Shown: positions 32,724 through 41,165 of the stretch, piece after piece | Layout: the number at the start of each line of letters is the position of its first letter | Numbering within the stretch: position 1 is the stretch's first letter | Assembly (NCBI RefSeq): GCF_007362955.1 | Contig: NZ_CP041696.1 | Coordinates: 372,001 to 436,000 of the forward strand | Direction of reading: 5' to 3' | Origin: Lysinibacillus fusiformis | Lineage (GTDB): Bacteria; Bacillota; Bacilli; Bacillales_A; Planococcaceae | Length of the DNA: 64,000 nucleotides | The notes under the pieces: model-generated | The model's input: only the letters and a program-made list of their open reading frames with translations | Databases searched by the model: none | Told to the model about the DNA's origin: nothing | Position numbers and translations under genes: made by a program

Positions 32724-32743
32724 TGTGACTGTCTATGTACTAC

Positions 32744-33097
32744 TTATTCTTCCTCTGTTCCGAAACCAATTTTACGTTTCGGTTCTTCTGGATTTAATCT
32801 CTTTACAGCCATTAATAAGAAACTGATTTGACTAACATGTTGAATTAATTCGATGTCCGAACCATCCTCATTTTTACCAAAAAATCTTATTAAACTTGGA
32901 TTATAATATCCTAAGTCTTGAACATGAAATTGAATAGTTTGTCCAAAAGAAACTAACCTCATTCCAACTTCTTCTGTTTCATCCAAATCCTCATCAAACT
33001 GATTAATCATTTCGACCAATCTTTTATAAAATTCGCTTGCTAGATTTGGGTTAGTTGGAGCTTTAATATCAGGTAAATTTAATTGTCCTAAATTCAT
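32744..33097 (-). CDS. DUF6173 family protein
   Basis: 117 residues. FDEDLDETEEVGMRLVSFGQTIQFHV, then DLGYYNPSLIRFFG and VELIQHVSQISFLLMAVKR-like end (IELIQHVSQISFLLMA), match DUF6173 proteins, found singly in many Bacillales genomes and phages. The activity is unknown. It is the first gene after the probable late promoter. Confidence 0.7.
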   Translation of the reverse strand: MNLGQLNLPDIKAPTNPNLASEFYKRLVEMINQFDEDLDETEEVGMRLVSFGQTIQFHVQDLGYYNPSLIRFFGKNEDGSDIELIQHVSQISFLLMAVKRLNPEEPKRKIGFGTEEE

Positions 33098-33127
33098 TTT
33101 TACGCCTCCATTCTTCTTTCTACCTAC

Positions 33128-33156
33128 ATGATAGTATAAATGGAATGTATTGTCAT
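33128..33156 (-). promoter_or_regulatory. Probable late promoter
   Basis: On the minus strand ATGACA (33156-33151), a 17-base spacer and TATCAT (33133-33128), about 30 bases upstream of the DUF6173 start. It lies immediately after a terminator and below two palindromes that could bind an activator. Confidence 0.5.
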
Positions 33157-33187
33157 ATAAAAAGAGACTACCAATTCAGTAGCCTCT
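33157..33187 (-). terminator. Intrinsic terminator after the late regulator
   Basis: AGAGGCTAC / GTAGTCTCT stem followed by TTTTTATATG on the minus strand. It separates the early or middle operon from the late operon. Confidence 0.75.
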
Positions 33188-33206
33188 CATGCTTGATTCT
33201 TCACAA

Positions 33207-33263
33207 GACGTACAAGCGAACGTCTATATGCTTGTTTTCGAAACACACGTACAAGCGAACGTG
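33207..33263. promoter_or_regulatory. Two palindromic activator-like sites
   Basis: GACGTACAAGCGAACGTC (33207-33224) and CACGTACAAGCGAACGTG (33246-33263) share 16 internal bases and have perfect five-base dyad arms; centres are 39 bases apart. They lie between the ArpU-like gene and the late promoter, a natural place for the late activator to bind. Confidence 0.65.
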
Positions 33264-33395
33264 CTTATTAATGTAATGCATTTTGTTTACGCATTTCCGT
33301 GCGCTTTTTGATACTCCTATAATATCTCGATTATTCAATAGGTTCTATAATTTTATTACAACTTAACATTATATTAAGTTAGGAAATTGATAAAT

Positions 33396-33788
33396 TTATT
33401 GATTCACACTCTTTGCATACTTAACCATTTTCATAATTTGAGCGTGACGATTGTAAATATAGTTTGGGCTTTTACCTAACTCATCTGCAATGGATATAAG
33501 CGTTTTTCCTTCCACATGGTGATTGTATAATATCTGATTATCTAATCCTCTGAATGTATTAATCAGCTTTTTCATATCGTCTAAGTCATTCATTTTATGA
33601 GCCAATTCACGTTCAGAGGCTTCGATAATTTCTTCTAATTGAGCACCATGACTTTCCGAAGTTAATTTTATTTTTATTAAATCACCCTGTACCCATCGTT
33701 TTAATTCTTTCTTGCTACGTTCGAGATTAAATTCGATGTCTGCAATTTCATCCTCTAATTTTTGATAGTTTTTGAGCCATTCGTACAT
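33396..33788 (-). CDS. ArpU/RinA-like late transcription regulator
   Basis: 130 residues from ATG 33788 (AGGTG upstream, upstream GTG rejected). N-terminal coiled coil, then a sigma region-4-like HTH (KTLISIADELGKSPNYIYNRH). It probably activates the late operon beginning at 33097 through the palindromes at 33207-33263. Highly similar to the remnant copy at 1067-1468. It is the last gene of the early/middle operon and is followed by a terminator. Confidence 0.75.
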   Translation of the reverse strand: MYEWLKNYQKLEDEIADIEFNLERSKKELKRWVQGDLIKIKLTSESHGAQLEEIIEASERELAHKMNDLDDMKKLINTFRGLDNQILYNHHVEGKTLISIADELGKSPNYIYNRHAQIMKMVKYAKSVNQ

Positions 33789-33896
33789 GTGCAGCACCTA
33801 CCTTGTTTGTTAATTTTGATCAGACTTTTTACTCACCATCGGCTCACCGCCTGTAATGCTTAGTGTTTTTAAATGTGGATTCTTTTCTCAAAATGT

Positions 33897-34268
33897 TTAA
33901 CAACCTATTTTCTTACGTAAATCAAAAATAAATGATTGTATTTTAGCTTTGTTGAATTTATACAATCTGCCAGTTGTTGTATACGGACCTTCTATTCTTA
34001 AACCGTTTTCGATAATGCTCAAATAACCATTGTTATCAAACTCTTTATCGTAATACTCTGAGTAATCGGTACCCATACTATCAGCAACTTTAGGAGTAAC
34101 ATTATTCCATGATTCATTAGCTATTTCCTCAATGTAAGAAGTAAATTCTTTGAATTCGTGTTCTGTGAAACGGAATATGCAATCATAATATTCTCCTTCT
34201 CCTATTTCAAAAAATATAGCTGATTTACGATGTTTTATGATTAAGTCTCCAAATATACGTTCTTTCAT
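33897..34268 (-). CDS. Hypothetical phage protein
   Basis: 123 residues, soluble. The N-terminal half is beta-rich (DLIIKHRKSAIFFEIGEGEYYDCIF), the C-terminal end helical. No homologue in the remnant, no motif recognised. It overlaps the MazG-like gene by four bases and so is co-translated; its role may relate to nucleotide handling. Confidence 0.5.
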   Translation of the reverse strand: MKERIFGDLIIKHRKSAIFFEIGEGEYYDCIFRFTEHEFKEFTSYIEEIANESWNNVTPKVADSMGTDYSEYYDKEFDNNGYLSIIENGLRIEGPYTTTGRLYKFNKAKIQSFIFDLRKKIGC

Positions 34269-34801
34269 TTCGCCACCTCTTCCACATCTATACGCTTTTT
34301 ACTATCCTCAACATTGAAGTTTTCTGGATAACGCAATTTCAATTTATCGATGTTCATTTCGCAGATTTCTTCAAGTGTTGTATCGTATTTTTCAGCCAGT
34401 GCAATCAAATTTTTGATTAACATTTTTAATGCTAAATTAACTTTAGGTGAATTCAGTTCATGACGATGAAACACAAACTTTTTAACTTGTTCTGAAATCT
34501 CACCTGATAGAATGATTATTTTTTCAATTACCTTTTCTTTTGGGCCATCCACAACATAGTTAGTTAGTGGCTCATACGATTCATTTAGGAAGGTTAAAAG
34601 CCCAAATGCATAATGTGCCACGTCACCTAATTCTTTCAGAATAGATTCGCGATTATTGGCAACACTTAATACTTCTGCACATTCACCAATCAATCCCATA
34701 GCGTAATTTGTTAATCCATTTTCATGCTCAATGTTGTTTTTCGGCTCACCATTGAAAGGCATTGTGCGCTTTGATAACTCTTGAAATTTATTTAGATTCA
34801 T
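34265..34801 (-). CDS. MazG-like nucleotide pyrophosphohydrolase
   Basis: 178 residues. The N-terminal half MNLNKFQELSKRTMPF, GLIGECAEVL and SILKELGDVAHY carry the E-x-x-E / E-x-x-D metal-binding helices of the all-alpha NTP-PPase fold. The second half is a further helical domain ending in RYPENF. It is longer than the related frameshifted gene at 1992-2334 because of an inserted helical region. It probably cleaves (d)NTPs or alarmone-like nucleotides. Confidence 0.75.
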   Translation of the reverse strand: MNLNKFQELSKRTMPFNGEPKNNIEHENGLTNYAMGLIGECAEVLSVANNRESILKELGDVAHYAFGLLTFLNESYEPLTNYVVDGPKEKVIEKIIILSGEISEQVKKFVFHRHELNSPKVNLALKMLIKNLIALAEKYDTTLEEICEMNIDKLKLRYPENFNVEDSKKRIDVEEVAK

Positions 34802-35127
34802 TGTTCAACACTCTCCAATTGTTTTTTTCTGAAATTTACTAGAAAATCAACCTTATACGCCATTTCTGATGCCTCGGATTTGAATAGCTGAACGATTAAA
34901 TCAATTTCTTTAATACCTGATTCAATCAATTTTTTTATTATGCAATTGTAATAAACTATCATGTCCATAGCTTCTTCGATAGCATGATCAATCCATTCAA
35001 CTAATGAATAATCATCAATATTTACTGTTGTTCCGTACTTAGCTAAACCTTTTGCAGTTTGATTTTCGAGTAAATTTTGTACTTCTCGTAAAACAGGATT
35101 CGCTAAGATTTGTTCATCAATTTTCAT
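34798..35127 (-). CDS. Small NTP-PPase-fold phage protein
   Basis: 109 residues from ATG 35127, which overlaps the upstream stop in ATGA form. QILANPVLREVQNLL ... GLAKYGTTVNIDDYSLVEWIDHAIEEAMDMIVYY has the YG loop and W-x-x-HA helix of short MazG-like proteins. Coupled to the longer MazG-like gene downstream. Confidence 0.65.
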   Translation of the reverse strand: MKIDEQILANPVLREVQNLLENQTAKGLAKYGTTVNIDDYSLVEWIDHAIEEAMDMIVYYNCIIKKLIESGIKEIDLIVQLFKSEASEMAYKVDFLVNFRKKQLESVEQ

Positions 35128-35345
35128 ATTTCCCACACTTTCTTTGTGTGCCAACCTTCTTTAATATACTGCTGCACCCATTCTTTTTTATATGGCATAA
35201 TGACACTTGCTTCGCATCCATCTACGATTATTGCCATTTCTATAAAACGCGTATATGGATTGGGTATTGCCTTCCACAATCTGCCCTGTGGTTGTTTCTT
35301 ACTTTTCACCGACTGAACAATAGGAATCCCATTGCGCATGTTCAT
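35124..35345 (-). CDS. Conserved small phage protein
   Basis: 73 residues, homologue of 2903-3142 in the remnant. The two differ mainly at the C-terminus. Contains a copy of the 10-mer at 35269 read in the LWKA register. Unknown function; conserved position before the MazG-like genes. Confidence 0.6.
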   Translation of the reverse strand: MNMRNGIPIVQSVKSKKQPQGRLWKAIPNPYTRFIEMAIIVDGCEASVIMPYKKEWVQQYIKEGWHTKKVWEI

Positions 35346-35350
35346 GATGA

Positions 35351-35551
35351 TTAAAAAGCACCTTGTCGTTCATATACCTCTTGCCAATCGATTGAATCAT
35401 GTTCATCCATACACGTTTTGCACCATGCTTTACCCTGTGAATCAAAGCGTATTTGATTATGTTTTTCTGTACCTGGTATATCCCATCGTGCTGTATTTTC
35501 TTCAGTCAAAACTGTATTACAAATTGGACAATTAATTGTTTTTGCATTCAT
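35351..35551 (-). CDS. Zinc-ribbon protein, 66 aa
   Basis: Two CxxC pairs (CPICNTVL near residue 8 and CKTCMDEH near 44) form a zinc ribbon. It occupies the slot held by an unrelated 51-residue gene in the remnant. The start overlaps the stop of the nuclease gene by one base. Unknown function. Confidence 0.6.
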   Translation of the reverse strand: MNAKTINCPICNTVLTEENTARWDIPGTEKHNQIRFDSQGKAWCKTCMDEHDSIDWQEVYERQGAF

Positions 35552-36090
35552 TAAAAAGCACCTCGTTTCAGATAGTTTTTCATTTGGTGATAGAAATGGT
35601 AGTAAATAAAATTCCCACTAAACTTATTATCTAAGTAGACAATTTCAAAGCCATAACGAGCCTTGAAAGTATTCAACGAGCCAAGTAATGCAAGTGGGTC
35701 GTATTTACTCCTGTATTGTCCATTTATGATTTTTTTGTACCCTTCTGGATCTTCAAGCAAGAGTGTGAACGGTATATTTTGTGACCGAATTAATTCATTT
35801 TCAAAGCGTGTACGCTCGTCCTTACCTAAGTTGCCAACAATCTCATCTACACTGGCTTTTCGTTCTACTCGGCTATTTAAATAAATGTCTCGCGCAATAC
35901 CCAACTCTTCATTCTTAGGAATCATTGCTCCATAATCGCCAGTGTCGAGTTTTTTTAATTTGATTGGCACATCCTTACTGCGTAAATAATCCATGATATG
36001 ACCGTTTACTTGTTCACGAGTATCAACCACGATTGTTAGTGTTTTTAGGATTTTGTTTAATTCGGTGTCTGTGTAATGGTAGTGAATCAT
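35551..36090 (-). CDS. ERCC4-type nuclease
   Basis: 179 residues. VDTREQ (22-27), DTGDYG (49-54) and VERKAS (75-80) form the XPF-type active site. It is likely to cut branched DNA in phage replication or recombination. Only a handful of residues differ from the remnant copy at 3306-3845. Co-translated with a small membrane protein upstream. Confidence 0.85.
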   Translation of the reverse strand: MIHYHYTDTELNKILKTLTIVVDTREQVNGHIMDYLRSKDVPIKLKKLDTGDYGAMIPKNEELGIARDIYLNSRVERKASVDEIVGNLGKDERTRFENELIRSQNIPFTLLLEDPEGYKKIINGQYRSKYDPLALLGSLNTFKARYGFEIVYLDNKFSGNFIYYHFYHQMKNYLKRGAF

Positions 36091-36233
36091 TTATAAGACA
36101 CCACCATATTTAAAATTAATGCAAGAAACAGAAACGCCCCTATCGAAGAAATAATAATTGTCAGAAACGCTCCAAAAAAGTGCTTTGCAAAATACTCAGA
36201 ATCTGTAAAAAAAAGAACTAAAAACTCTTTCAT
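36087..36233 (-). CDS. Small membrane protein, 48 aa
   Basis: Same arrangement as 3842-3988: one hydrophobic helix (FLTIIISSIGAFLFLALIL), stop overlapping the nuclease start. Conservation in both prophages supports it as a real gene. Confidence 0.6.
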   Translation of the reverse strand: MKEFLVLFFTDSEYFAKHFFGAFLTIIISSIGAFLFLALILNMVVSYK

Positions 36234-36634
36234 TCACCAGCACCACCTAGCAATTCAGGATTTTCGTAAATGTTGCCAATGACGATAGAATTATATATTC
36301 TGTGTTCGTCATACAAGAAGGTGTAATCATCATCATTTTTTAACCAATAGACACAATCCGAATAAACTACTTCTCCCACAAACGCTTGGTTTTGGTTATA
36401 CACATCTTTGTAATTTTGTTGAACAATATCCCCCTCATAAATCTCCTTGCCGTTCTTGTCCTTTAAGCCTGTGTATTCAGAAACTGATTCCCATACAACT
36501 GCATGACCATTAATGTAAGCCGAACATTCGGCATAGTTTAAATAGACTTCATGATATTCTTCATAAGACGTAATCCACTTTTCTCCACTTGCTAGAGGTT
36601 CAATCACTAGACCTCGACACTTAATCTTTCTCAT
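36230..36634 (-). CDS. YopX-family protein
   Basis: 134 residues from ATG 36634, preceded by AAGGAGG. IKCRGLVIEP at the start, VVWESVSEYTGLKDKNGKEI and YEGDIVQ, and GNIYENPELL at the end are YopX landmarks. Widespread in phages; structure known as a mixed alpha/beta fold but role unknown. Its remnant homologue (3985-4252) is broken. Confidence 0.8.
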   Translation of the reverse strand: MRKIKCRGLVIEPLASGEKWITSYEEYHEVYLNYAECSAYINGHAVVWESVSEYTGLKDKNGKEIYEGDIVQQNYKDVYNQNQAFVGEVVYSDCVYWLKNDDDYTFLYDEHRIYNSIVIGNIYENPELLGGAGE

Positions 36635-36743
36635 TCTCTCAACCTCCTTATTTTCGCCCAATACCATCGCCGTACACACGTTCTATTTCGAAGTTGGATA
36701 TATTTATCACCCGTCCTCTAAAACGTCTTAAAACGGCTGTAAA

Positions 36744-37172
36744 TCACTTATTTTGATTAGCATATAAAATAGCCCGTTCATATAGTTTTTGTTTCATCAC
36801 ATTTGATTCATCATTTTCAAATTGTCGATAGTCTTCGTAAATGTCAGTCCATCCGTTTTTCGCTAATGTTTCTTGCCACTCCATGAACAATGTCAATGCT
36901 TCAACGTCCACGCATATCCATTCATTCAACTTTGGATTGTGTTGCCATCCACAGGATTGATGGACCATCTTTTGCATTGTTTGATCAATTCCATTGGCAT
37001 CTTCCCATGACTTGAACCATTCTTCGATTTGATTGAAAATTGGTTCGGCTGCTTTCAATACTTCACTTGGAACATTTTCATGATTTTTTAATTCAAGTCG
37101 GCCATCTAATGGATCACGTTCGATTACTCCACCAGATTTCCAAATTTGTGATAGTACATGAAGGGTTTTCAA
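36744..37172 (-). CDS. Hypothetical phage protein
   Basis: About 142 residues from TTG 37172 (AAGGAAG eight bases before); GTG 37181 would be too close to that site. Helical and Trp-rich (FNQIEEWFKSWEDANG, HQSCGWQHNPKLNEWICVD). No known family. First gene after the AT-rich iteron region on the minus strand. Confidence 0.55.
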   Translation of the reverse strand: MKTLHVLSQIWKSGGVIERDPLDGRLELKNHENVPSEVLKAAEPIFNQIEEWFKSWEDANGIDQTMQKMVHQSCGWQHNPKLNEWICVDVEALTLFMEWQETLAKNGWTDIYEDYRQFENDESNVMKQKLYERAILYANQNK

Positions 37173-37181
37173 AAATACCAC

Positions 37182-37492
37182 TTCCTTACATTTCAGTAGT
37201 TACTATATTTCTTTAAAAATGGCGTTTTAACCCCTATTAAATAACTCAGTTACTTTTAAGTAACTCCTTTGAACCTTACAGCCACATAGGTTTAAGCAAT
37301 TTTAGTTAAAATCGTTACTCAGAAAGTGCATTACGCTCTTATATATATATATATTTATATTTTTTATTTTTTTATTAATATAAAAACCAAATAACAAAAG
37401 TAACTTTAGTAATATAAAAACACTCTTAAACTATTGATATGACTGGATTTCGAAGAGTTACTTATGATAGTTACTTTGTTAACTCAAAGTTA
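37182..37492. other. AT-rich region with iterated AGTTACT, candidate origin
   Basis: AGTTACT or its complement occurs at 37198, 37248, 37259, 37399, 37456, 37469 and 37488 (seven copies in 300 bases). Two form the perfect 18-bp palindrome AGTTACTTTTAAGTAACT (37248-37265). A long AT tract (37340-37382) lies in the middle. It directly follows the primase-helicase gene. Iterons next to an AT-rich stretch are typical of replication origins, but repressor sites are also possible. Confidence 0.55.
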
Positions 37493-39862
37493 CTAAACTA
37501 GCTTAAATGATGTATTTTCAGCCTCTTTTGTAACTATTTTTTCTTCAAAAGTAACTCCTTTAGGGGCACGCTCTTGTAAAGTAATTCCAATGAAAAAGTT
37601 TTTGTTTCCTGTGCCACGTTCTTTTTTAAAGCCCTTAGTTTCCAACATTCGGTAAAAACTTCGATTACTTACCGTACGTTCACCTGATTTATAACCAAAA
37701 CTGTCATAGACGTTGTATAATTCTTTTGCTTCGATTTTGATATTTTCGTTGTTTTTTTCTACATAGCAACACTCTGCTAAAAACGGTCCGAGAATGTCCA
37801 TGTCTTCTTTATAGTTACCTGTTGCTTTTGCTACCACTGCTGGCTCGATTAAACCGTCCTTCTGCCACTTTAAGCAGCCTTCAATTGCCCAGTTAAGTAT
37901 TCCACTCATTTCTAACGACAACTTCTCTGGAAGCTTTTTATCACGCTTATGCGCTGGCAAGTTTAAATCAAATGGAATCAATTTAACTCGGCGCCATATA
38001 CCCTCATCCAAGCCACCGATAATTGGTTTATGGTTAGTAGTGAAGAACACTTTAAACTCGGGAATGTACTCAAAATACTCTTGTCGTAAAAAGCGAGCTA
38101 ATACAGGTTCACCGCCTGTTATTTGCTTAACGAATGATTCTGAAAGCTTTTCGCCTTCCTCACTCTCAATTGCTGATACAAAGCGCGATCCTACTAATCT
38201 GGCAATATCGTTATTGGCACCAGTTTCTTTTTTCTTGATAAAAGTATCTGATTTAGCTTGCTTGCCATATTCACCTACAAGGTCTTTGATTGTGTTGATA
38301 AAAGTTGATTTACCATTACTACCTCCACCAACCAAGAACATCATTATTTGCTCTGAAATATCACCAGTGAGGCTATAACCAATCAGTCGTTGCATGTATT
38401 CTGACAGCTCTTTATCTCCCAAAAATATTTGGTCCAAAAACGCCAACCAATTTGGACATTTTGCATTTTCTTCATAAGAGATATTTGTTATTTTCGTTAG
38501 CTTCAATTCCCTATCATGCGGTTGTAGCTTTCCTGTTTTCAGGTCCACTACTCCGTTTGCTACATTAAGCAAATATTTATGTTGGTCAAAGTCACTACGA
38601 TCTCCTGGAACCAATACTTTTAAATCTTTAATGGCACTTTCACGCACATTATGCTTTTCACAATGCCTAGCCCATTTTTGCTCTGTTTCATCTGTTGATT
38701 CACCAAGCTTGCGAACGACCTTGGCTACGATGCGATGTAACTTTCCTTTTTCGTCATATTCCCAATACTTGCCGTTCCAGATGTACCAACCAACTGATGG
38801 AATGAGACGAATAACGTGGCCATATTCGTATGCAATACGTTCTGCATTTCCTAAGTCAGTTAACTTGAATTTACGAGCTGGCTTATCTACTCCCTCTACC
38901 ACATCATCATTGTGGAAGCTGAATGAAAATTCGCTGTCATTTTGATGGTCCAATACAGTTGTAGTGGTAGATGATATAGCTTCCGCAATAGTTCGCTCTC
39001 CGTATGTTTCTCCTGTATCTGAAAAGTGAATTCTGTCCCATTTATCTCGCATAAGGCTTGTTTCCCTAAACATTGAATCCATTCTTGATGCACTTTTACC
39101 AGTCCAGAAAGCTAAATGATTACATAATGCCAAGTCACTACTTGAATGGTCATCATTTATTAAATTTCCGTTATACAGAGAGCGTATTTCGTCACCTGAT
39201 TTACTACGGAACATTCGCTCCCAAAGTGCATCATTTGAAAGCTTGATTTCATCTTTTTCAAACTCGGCTAAATTGACTCGACCTTGCACATCACTGTCAT
39301 CAAAATACTTTTCAAATATCTCGGCCAACTCATCTGTACGATCATAAATTTCATTGGCATTTTCACGGTTACCAGTCATAGTGAAGTAGCGTCCGTATTG
39401 ATAAATCTCTAGACCATGCTTTGTACTTTTACGCCCAGTACCTACTACAGACTGTGGAAGACTACCTTTGATGATGATGTGAATGCCTGTACCACTCACA
39501 CTAAATTCTGTATAGCTGTCTAATGTATCTATAATTTCTTGAGCAAAAGAGTTAATTATAGGATTCACTTTTTCCGTATCATCTGCTGCATACGTAACAC
39601 ATTTATCAATATCAATGCCGATGTACGAATCTTGACGACTAAAGACAAAGCCAATACCATCTGCATTTGATTCTGTATAGAACTTGGCAGCTGTCGCAAA
39701 TGTGGACCATGTTCTACGGTCATTTGACCGTGCTTCATTCCCATTTACTTGATATGGAATTTTTGTATAGCGTCCGCCTTTTTCTTCTGACCTCCACAGG
39801 ATCCATTGAGGTAGCAACCTTAACTCTGATGGTATTTCGTTAAAATTAATTGGTGCTTTCAT
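37493..39862 (-). CDS. Primase-helicase of the P4/D5 type
   Basis: 789 residues. N-terminal primase-like domain (residues about 1-200: PQWILWRSEEKGGRYTKIPY, GIGFVFSRQDSYIGIDIDKC with paired aspartates) followed by a D5_N region and an SF3 helicase with Walker A GGGSNGKST (about residue 510). VFFTTNHKPII and GIWRRVKLIPF further on are SF3 sensor and arginine-finger motifs. It probably opens and primes the phage origin. The iteron region lies just downstream. Confidence 0.9.
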   Translation of the reverse strand: MKAPINFNEIPSELRLLPQWILWRSEEKGGRYTKIPYQVNGNEARSNDRRTWSTFATAAKFYTESNADGIGFVFSRQDSYIGIDIDKCVTYAADDTEKVNPIINSFAQEIIDTLDSYTEFSVSGTGIHIIIKGSLPQSVVGTGRKSTKHGLEIYQYGRYFTMTGNRENANEIYDRTDELAEIFEKYFDDSDVQGRVNLAEFEKDEIKLSNDALWERMFRSKSGDEIRSLYNGNLINDDHSSSDLALCNHLAFWTGKSASRMDSMFRETSLMRDKWDRIHFSDTGETYGERTIAEAISSTTTTVLDHQNDSEFSFSFHNDDVVEGVDKPARKFKLTDLGNAERIAYEYGHVIRLIPSVGWYIWNGKYWEYDEKGKLHRIVAKVVRKLGESTDETEQKWARHCEKHNVRESAIKDLKVLVPGDRSDFDQHKYLLNVANGVVDLKTGKLQPHDRELKLTKITNISYEENAKCPNWLAFLDQIFLGDKELSEYMQRLIGYSLTGDISEQIMMFLVGGGSNGKSTFINTIKDLVGEYGKQAKSDTFIKKKETGANNDIARLVGSRFVSAIESEEGEKLSESFVKQITGGEPVLARFLRQEYFEYIPEFKVFFTTNHKPIIGGLDEGIWRRVKLIPFDLNLPAHKRDKKLPEKLSLEMSGILNWAIEGCLKWQKDGLIEPAVVAKATGNYKEDMDILGPFLAECCYVEKNNENIKIEAKELYNVYDSFGYKSGERTVSNRSFYRMLETKGFKKERGTGNKNFFIGITLQERAPKGVTFEEKIVTKEAENTSFKLV

Positions 39863-40622
39863 TTCATCACCTTGTATTCATCAACTAATTCAGGAAAATT
39901 TAAAATTGCTTTGTCACCATGGAGTTCATACGCTTTTTGGTCATAGGCTTTAGCTGCAGTAATTTCAATTGGATATGAGCCTATATGGAATTTCTCGCCA
40001 TTCTGAGTGATGCTAGCAATAAAAGATTTCCGTTGCGCGTCGGTATATACACCTTGGTATTTAGAAGTTGTGTTCTTCTTCGATCTGTAAGAAACAACCT
40101 TTTCTAATTCGTGCGTTTGGGCATTGTTGTCTTTGTCGATGGCGTTCAAAAAACAGTCATCACCCCAAGCTTTTGACGCCGCGGCATTATATGCTACAGC
40201 TGCATCATCCTCATTTGTAAATTGTCCTAATCTTTAATCTTGCCGTTGACATAAATTTGCGCTACCCACTTTTCTTTGGTTTTATCCCAAGAAACACCTT
40301 TGTATTTTGAAGTAGTTCCCCTGTGCCCTTTTGCATTTCGAATTACCTCAGCTTTTGTTGCGACCACCAGATTACTCTTTCGGAAATTTAAATGATCGCC
40401 GTCAGCGAAGCGTACCATCTTGTCACTTTCTAGGTCATTGACAATGAAGTGGGTTAGTTTAATTCCGGTTGTAGCATTTCGAACTTCTAAAGTACTTCCA
40501 TTAGATTTAGCAAAGACTGTCCAATTGAATGCTGCACATCGTTCGTGTTCCTCATCATCTACAATAGCTACAAACCCGTTTTGTAATGGTATTTCTTTGA
40601 CCACCTTATTCACCCTTTCCAC
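39859..40622 (-). pseudogene. HNH/AP2 homing endonuclease, frameshifted
   Basis: Frame one (ATG 40622 to TAG 40227) carries an N-terminal region, an HNH-like core (DGDHLNFRKSNLVV, residues about 74-87) and an AP2 domain (TSKYKGVSWDKTKEKWVAQI). After one lost base the second frame reads GQFTNEDDAAVAYN and on through a further AP2-like unit (TSKYQGVYTDAQRKSFIASI). Together this is one AP2-HNH homing endonuclease. It invades between the primase and SSB-like genes and is now broken. Confidence 0.8.
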
Positions 40623-40633
40623 TGTTTTTAGGT

Positions 40634-40676
40634 ATAAAAATAGAGAAGTCCGCCTAAAACAGACCTCTCTATTAAG
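40634..40676 (-). terminator. Intrinsic terminator
   Basis: AATAGAGA-x-GTC / GAC-x-TCTCTATT stem followed by TTTTTAT on the minus strand, after the SSB-like gene and before the homing endonuclease. Confidence 0.75.
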
Positions 40677-40682
40677 TTTTAT

Positions 40683-41162
40683 TTAGAACGGTAAATCATC
40701 TTCACCGACAACGATTGGTGCATCTTGTGAAACAGGTGGATTTGTATCCGATACATCATAATACTTCGCTTTAGGAGCAGTACGTTTCTGCTTCACCCCA
40801 TCAACAACCTTGTCATATTCCTCATGTTTTACAGTGATTTTCAGATTTTTGTTGATAAACTGTTTTGCCATGTCATCCGGTGAATTGAAAGGATGTCCGT
40901 CCGCAAATCCGCAAGCTTTAATTAAACTATTTACAATCTTGATTGATACCTCATGTTCGAAAGTAAACGTGTTGTATAAGATTTTTGCGCCCTGGTGTTT
41001 CTGCGGAACATCACTACGAATCTCGAAGTCTACCGAAAGTTTCGGTTTTCCTGCTTGTGTGGTACCAGGTTCGGCATTCACGATAACGGCTTCGTATTTC
41101 CCTTCTGCTACTAATTCAAATGCTGTACTCGCGTTAGATTCATCAAATTTAAAAAATGACAT
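40683..41162 (-). CDS. DUF669 protein, SSB-like
   Basis: 159 residues. KYEAVIVNAEPGTTQAGKP, LSVDFEIRSDVPQKHQGAKI and an acidic end VGEDDLPF are typical of DUF669, an OB-fold-like single-strand binding family found next to Sak4 ATPases. The acidic DDLPF tail resembles the partner-binding tail of bacterial SSB. Starts three bases from the ATPase stop. Confidence 0.8.
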   Translation of the reverse strand: MSFFKFDESNASTAFELVAEGKYEAVIVNAEPGTTQAGKPKLSVDFEIRSDVPQKHQGAKILYNTFTFEHEVSIKIVNSLIKACGFADGHPFNSPDDMAKQFINKNLKITVKHEEYDKVVDGVKQKRTAPKAKYYDVSDTNPPVSQDAPIVVGEDDLPF

Positions 41163-41165
41163 ATA

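Noticed and set aside
37340-37382. AT dinucleotide tract as a simple-sequence artefact
   Set aside because: Alone it would be uninformative, but it sits among the AGTTACT iterons and is described as part of that region instead.
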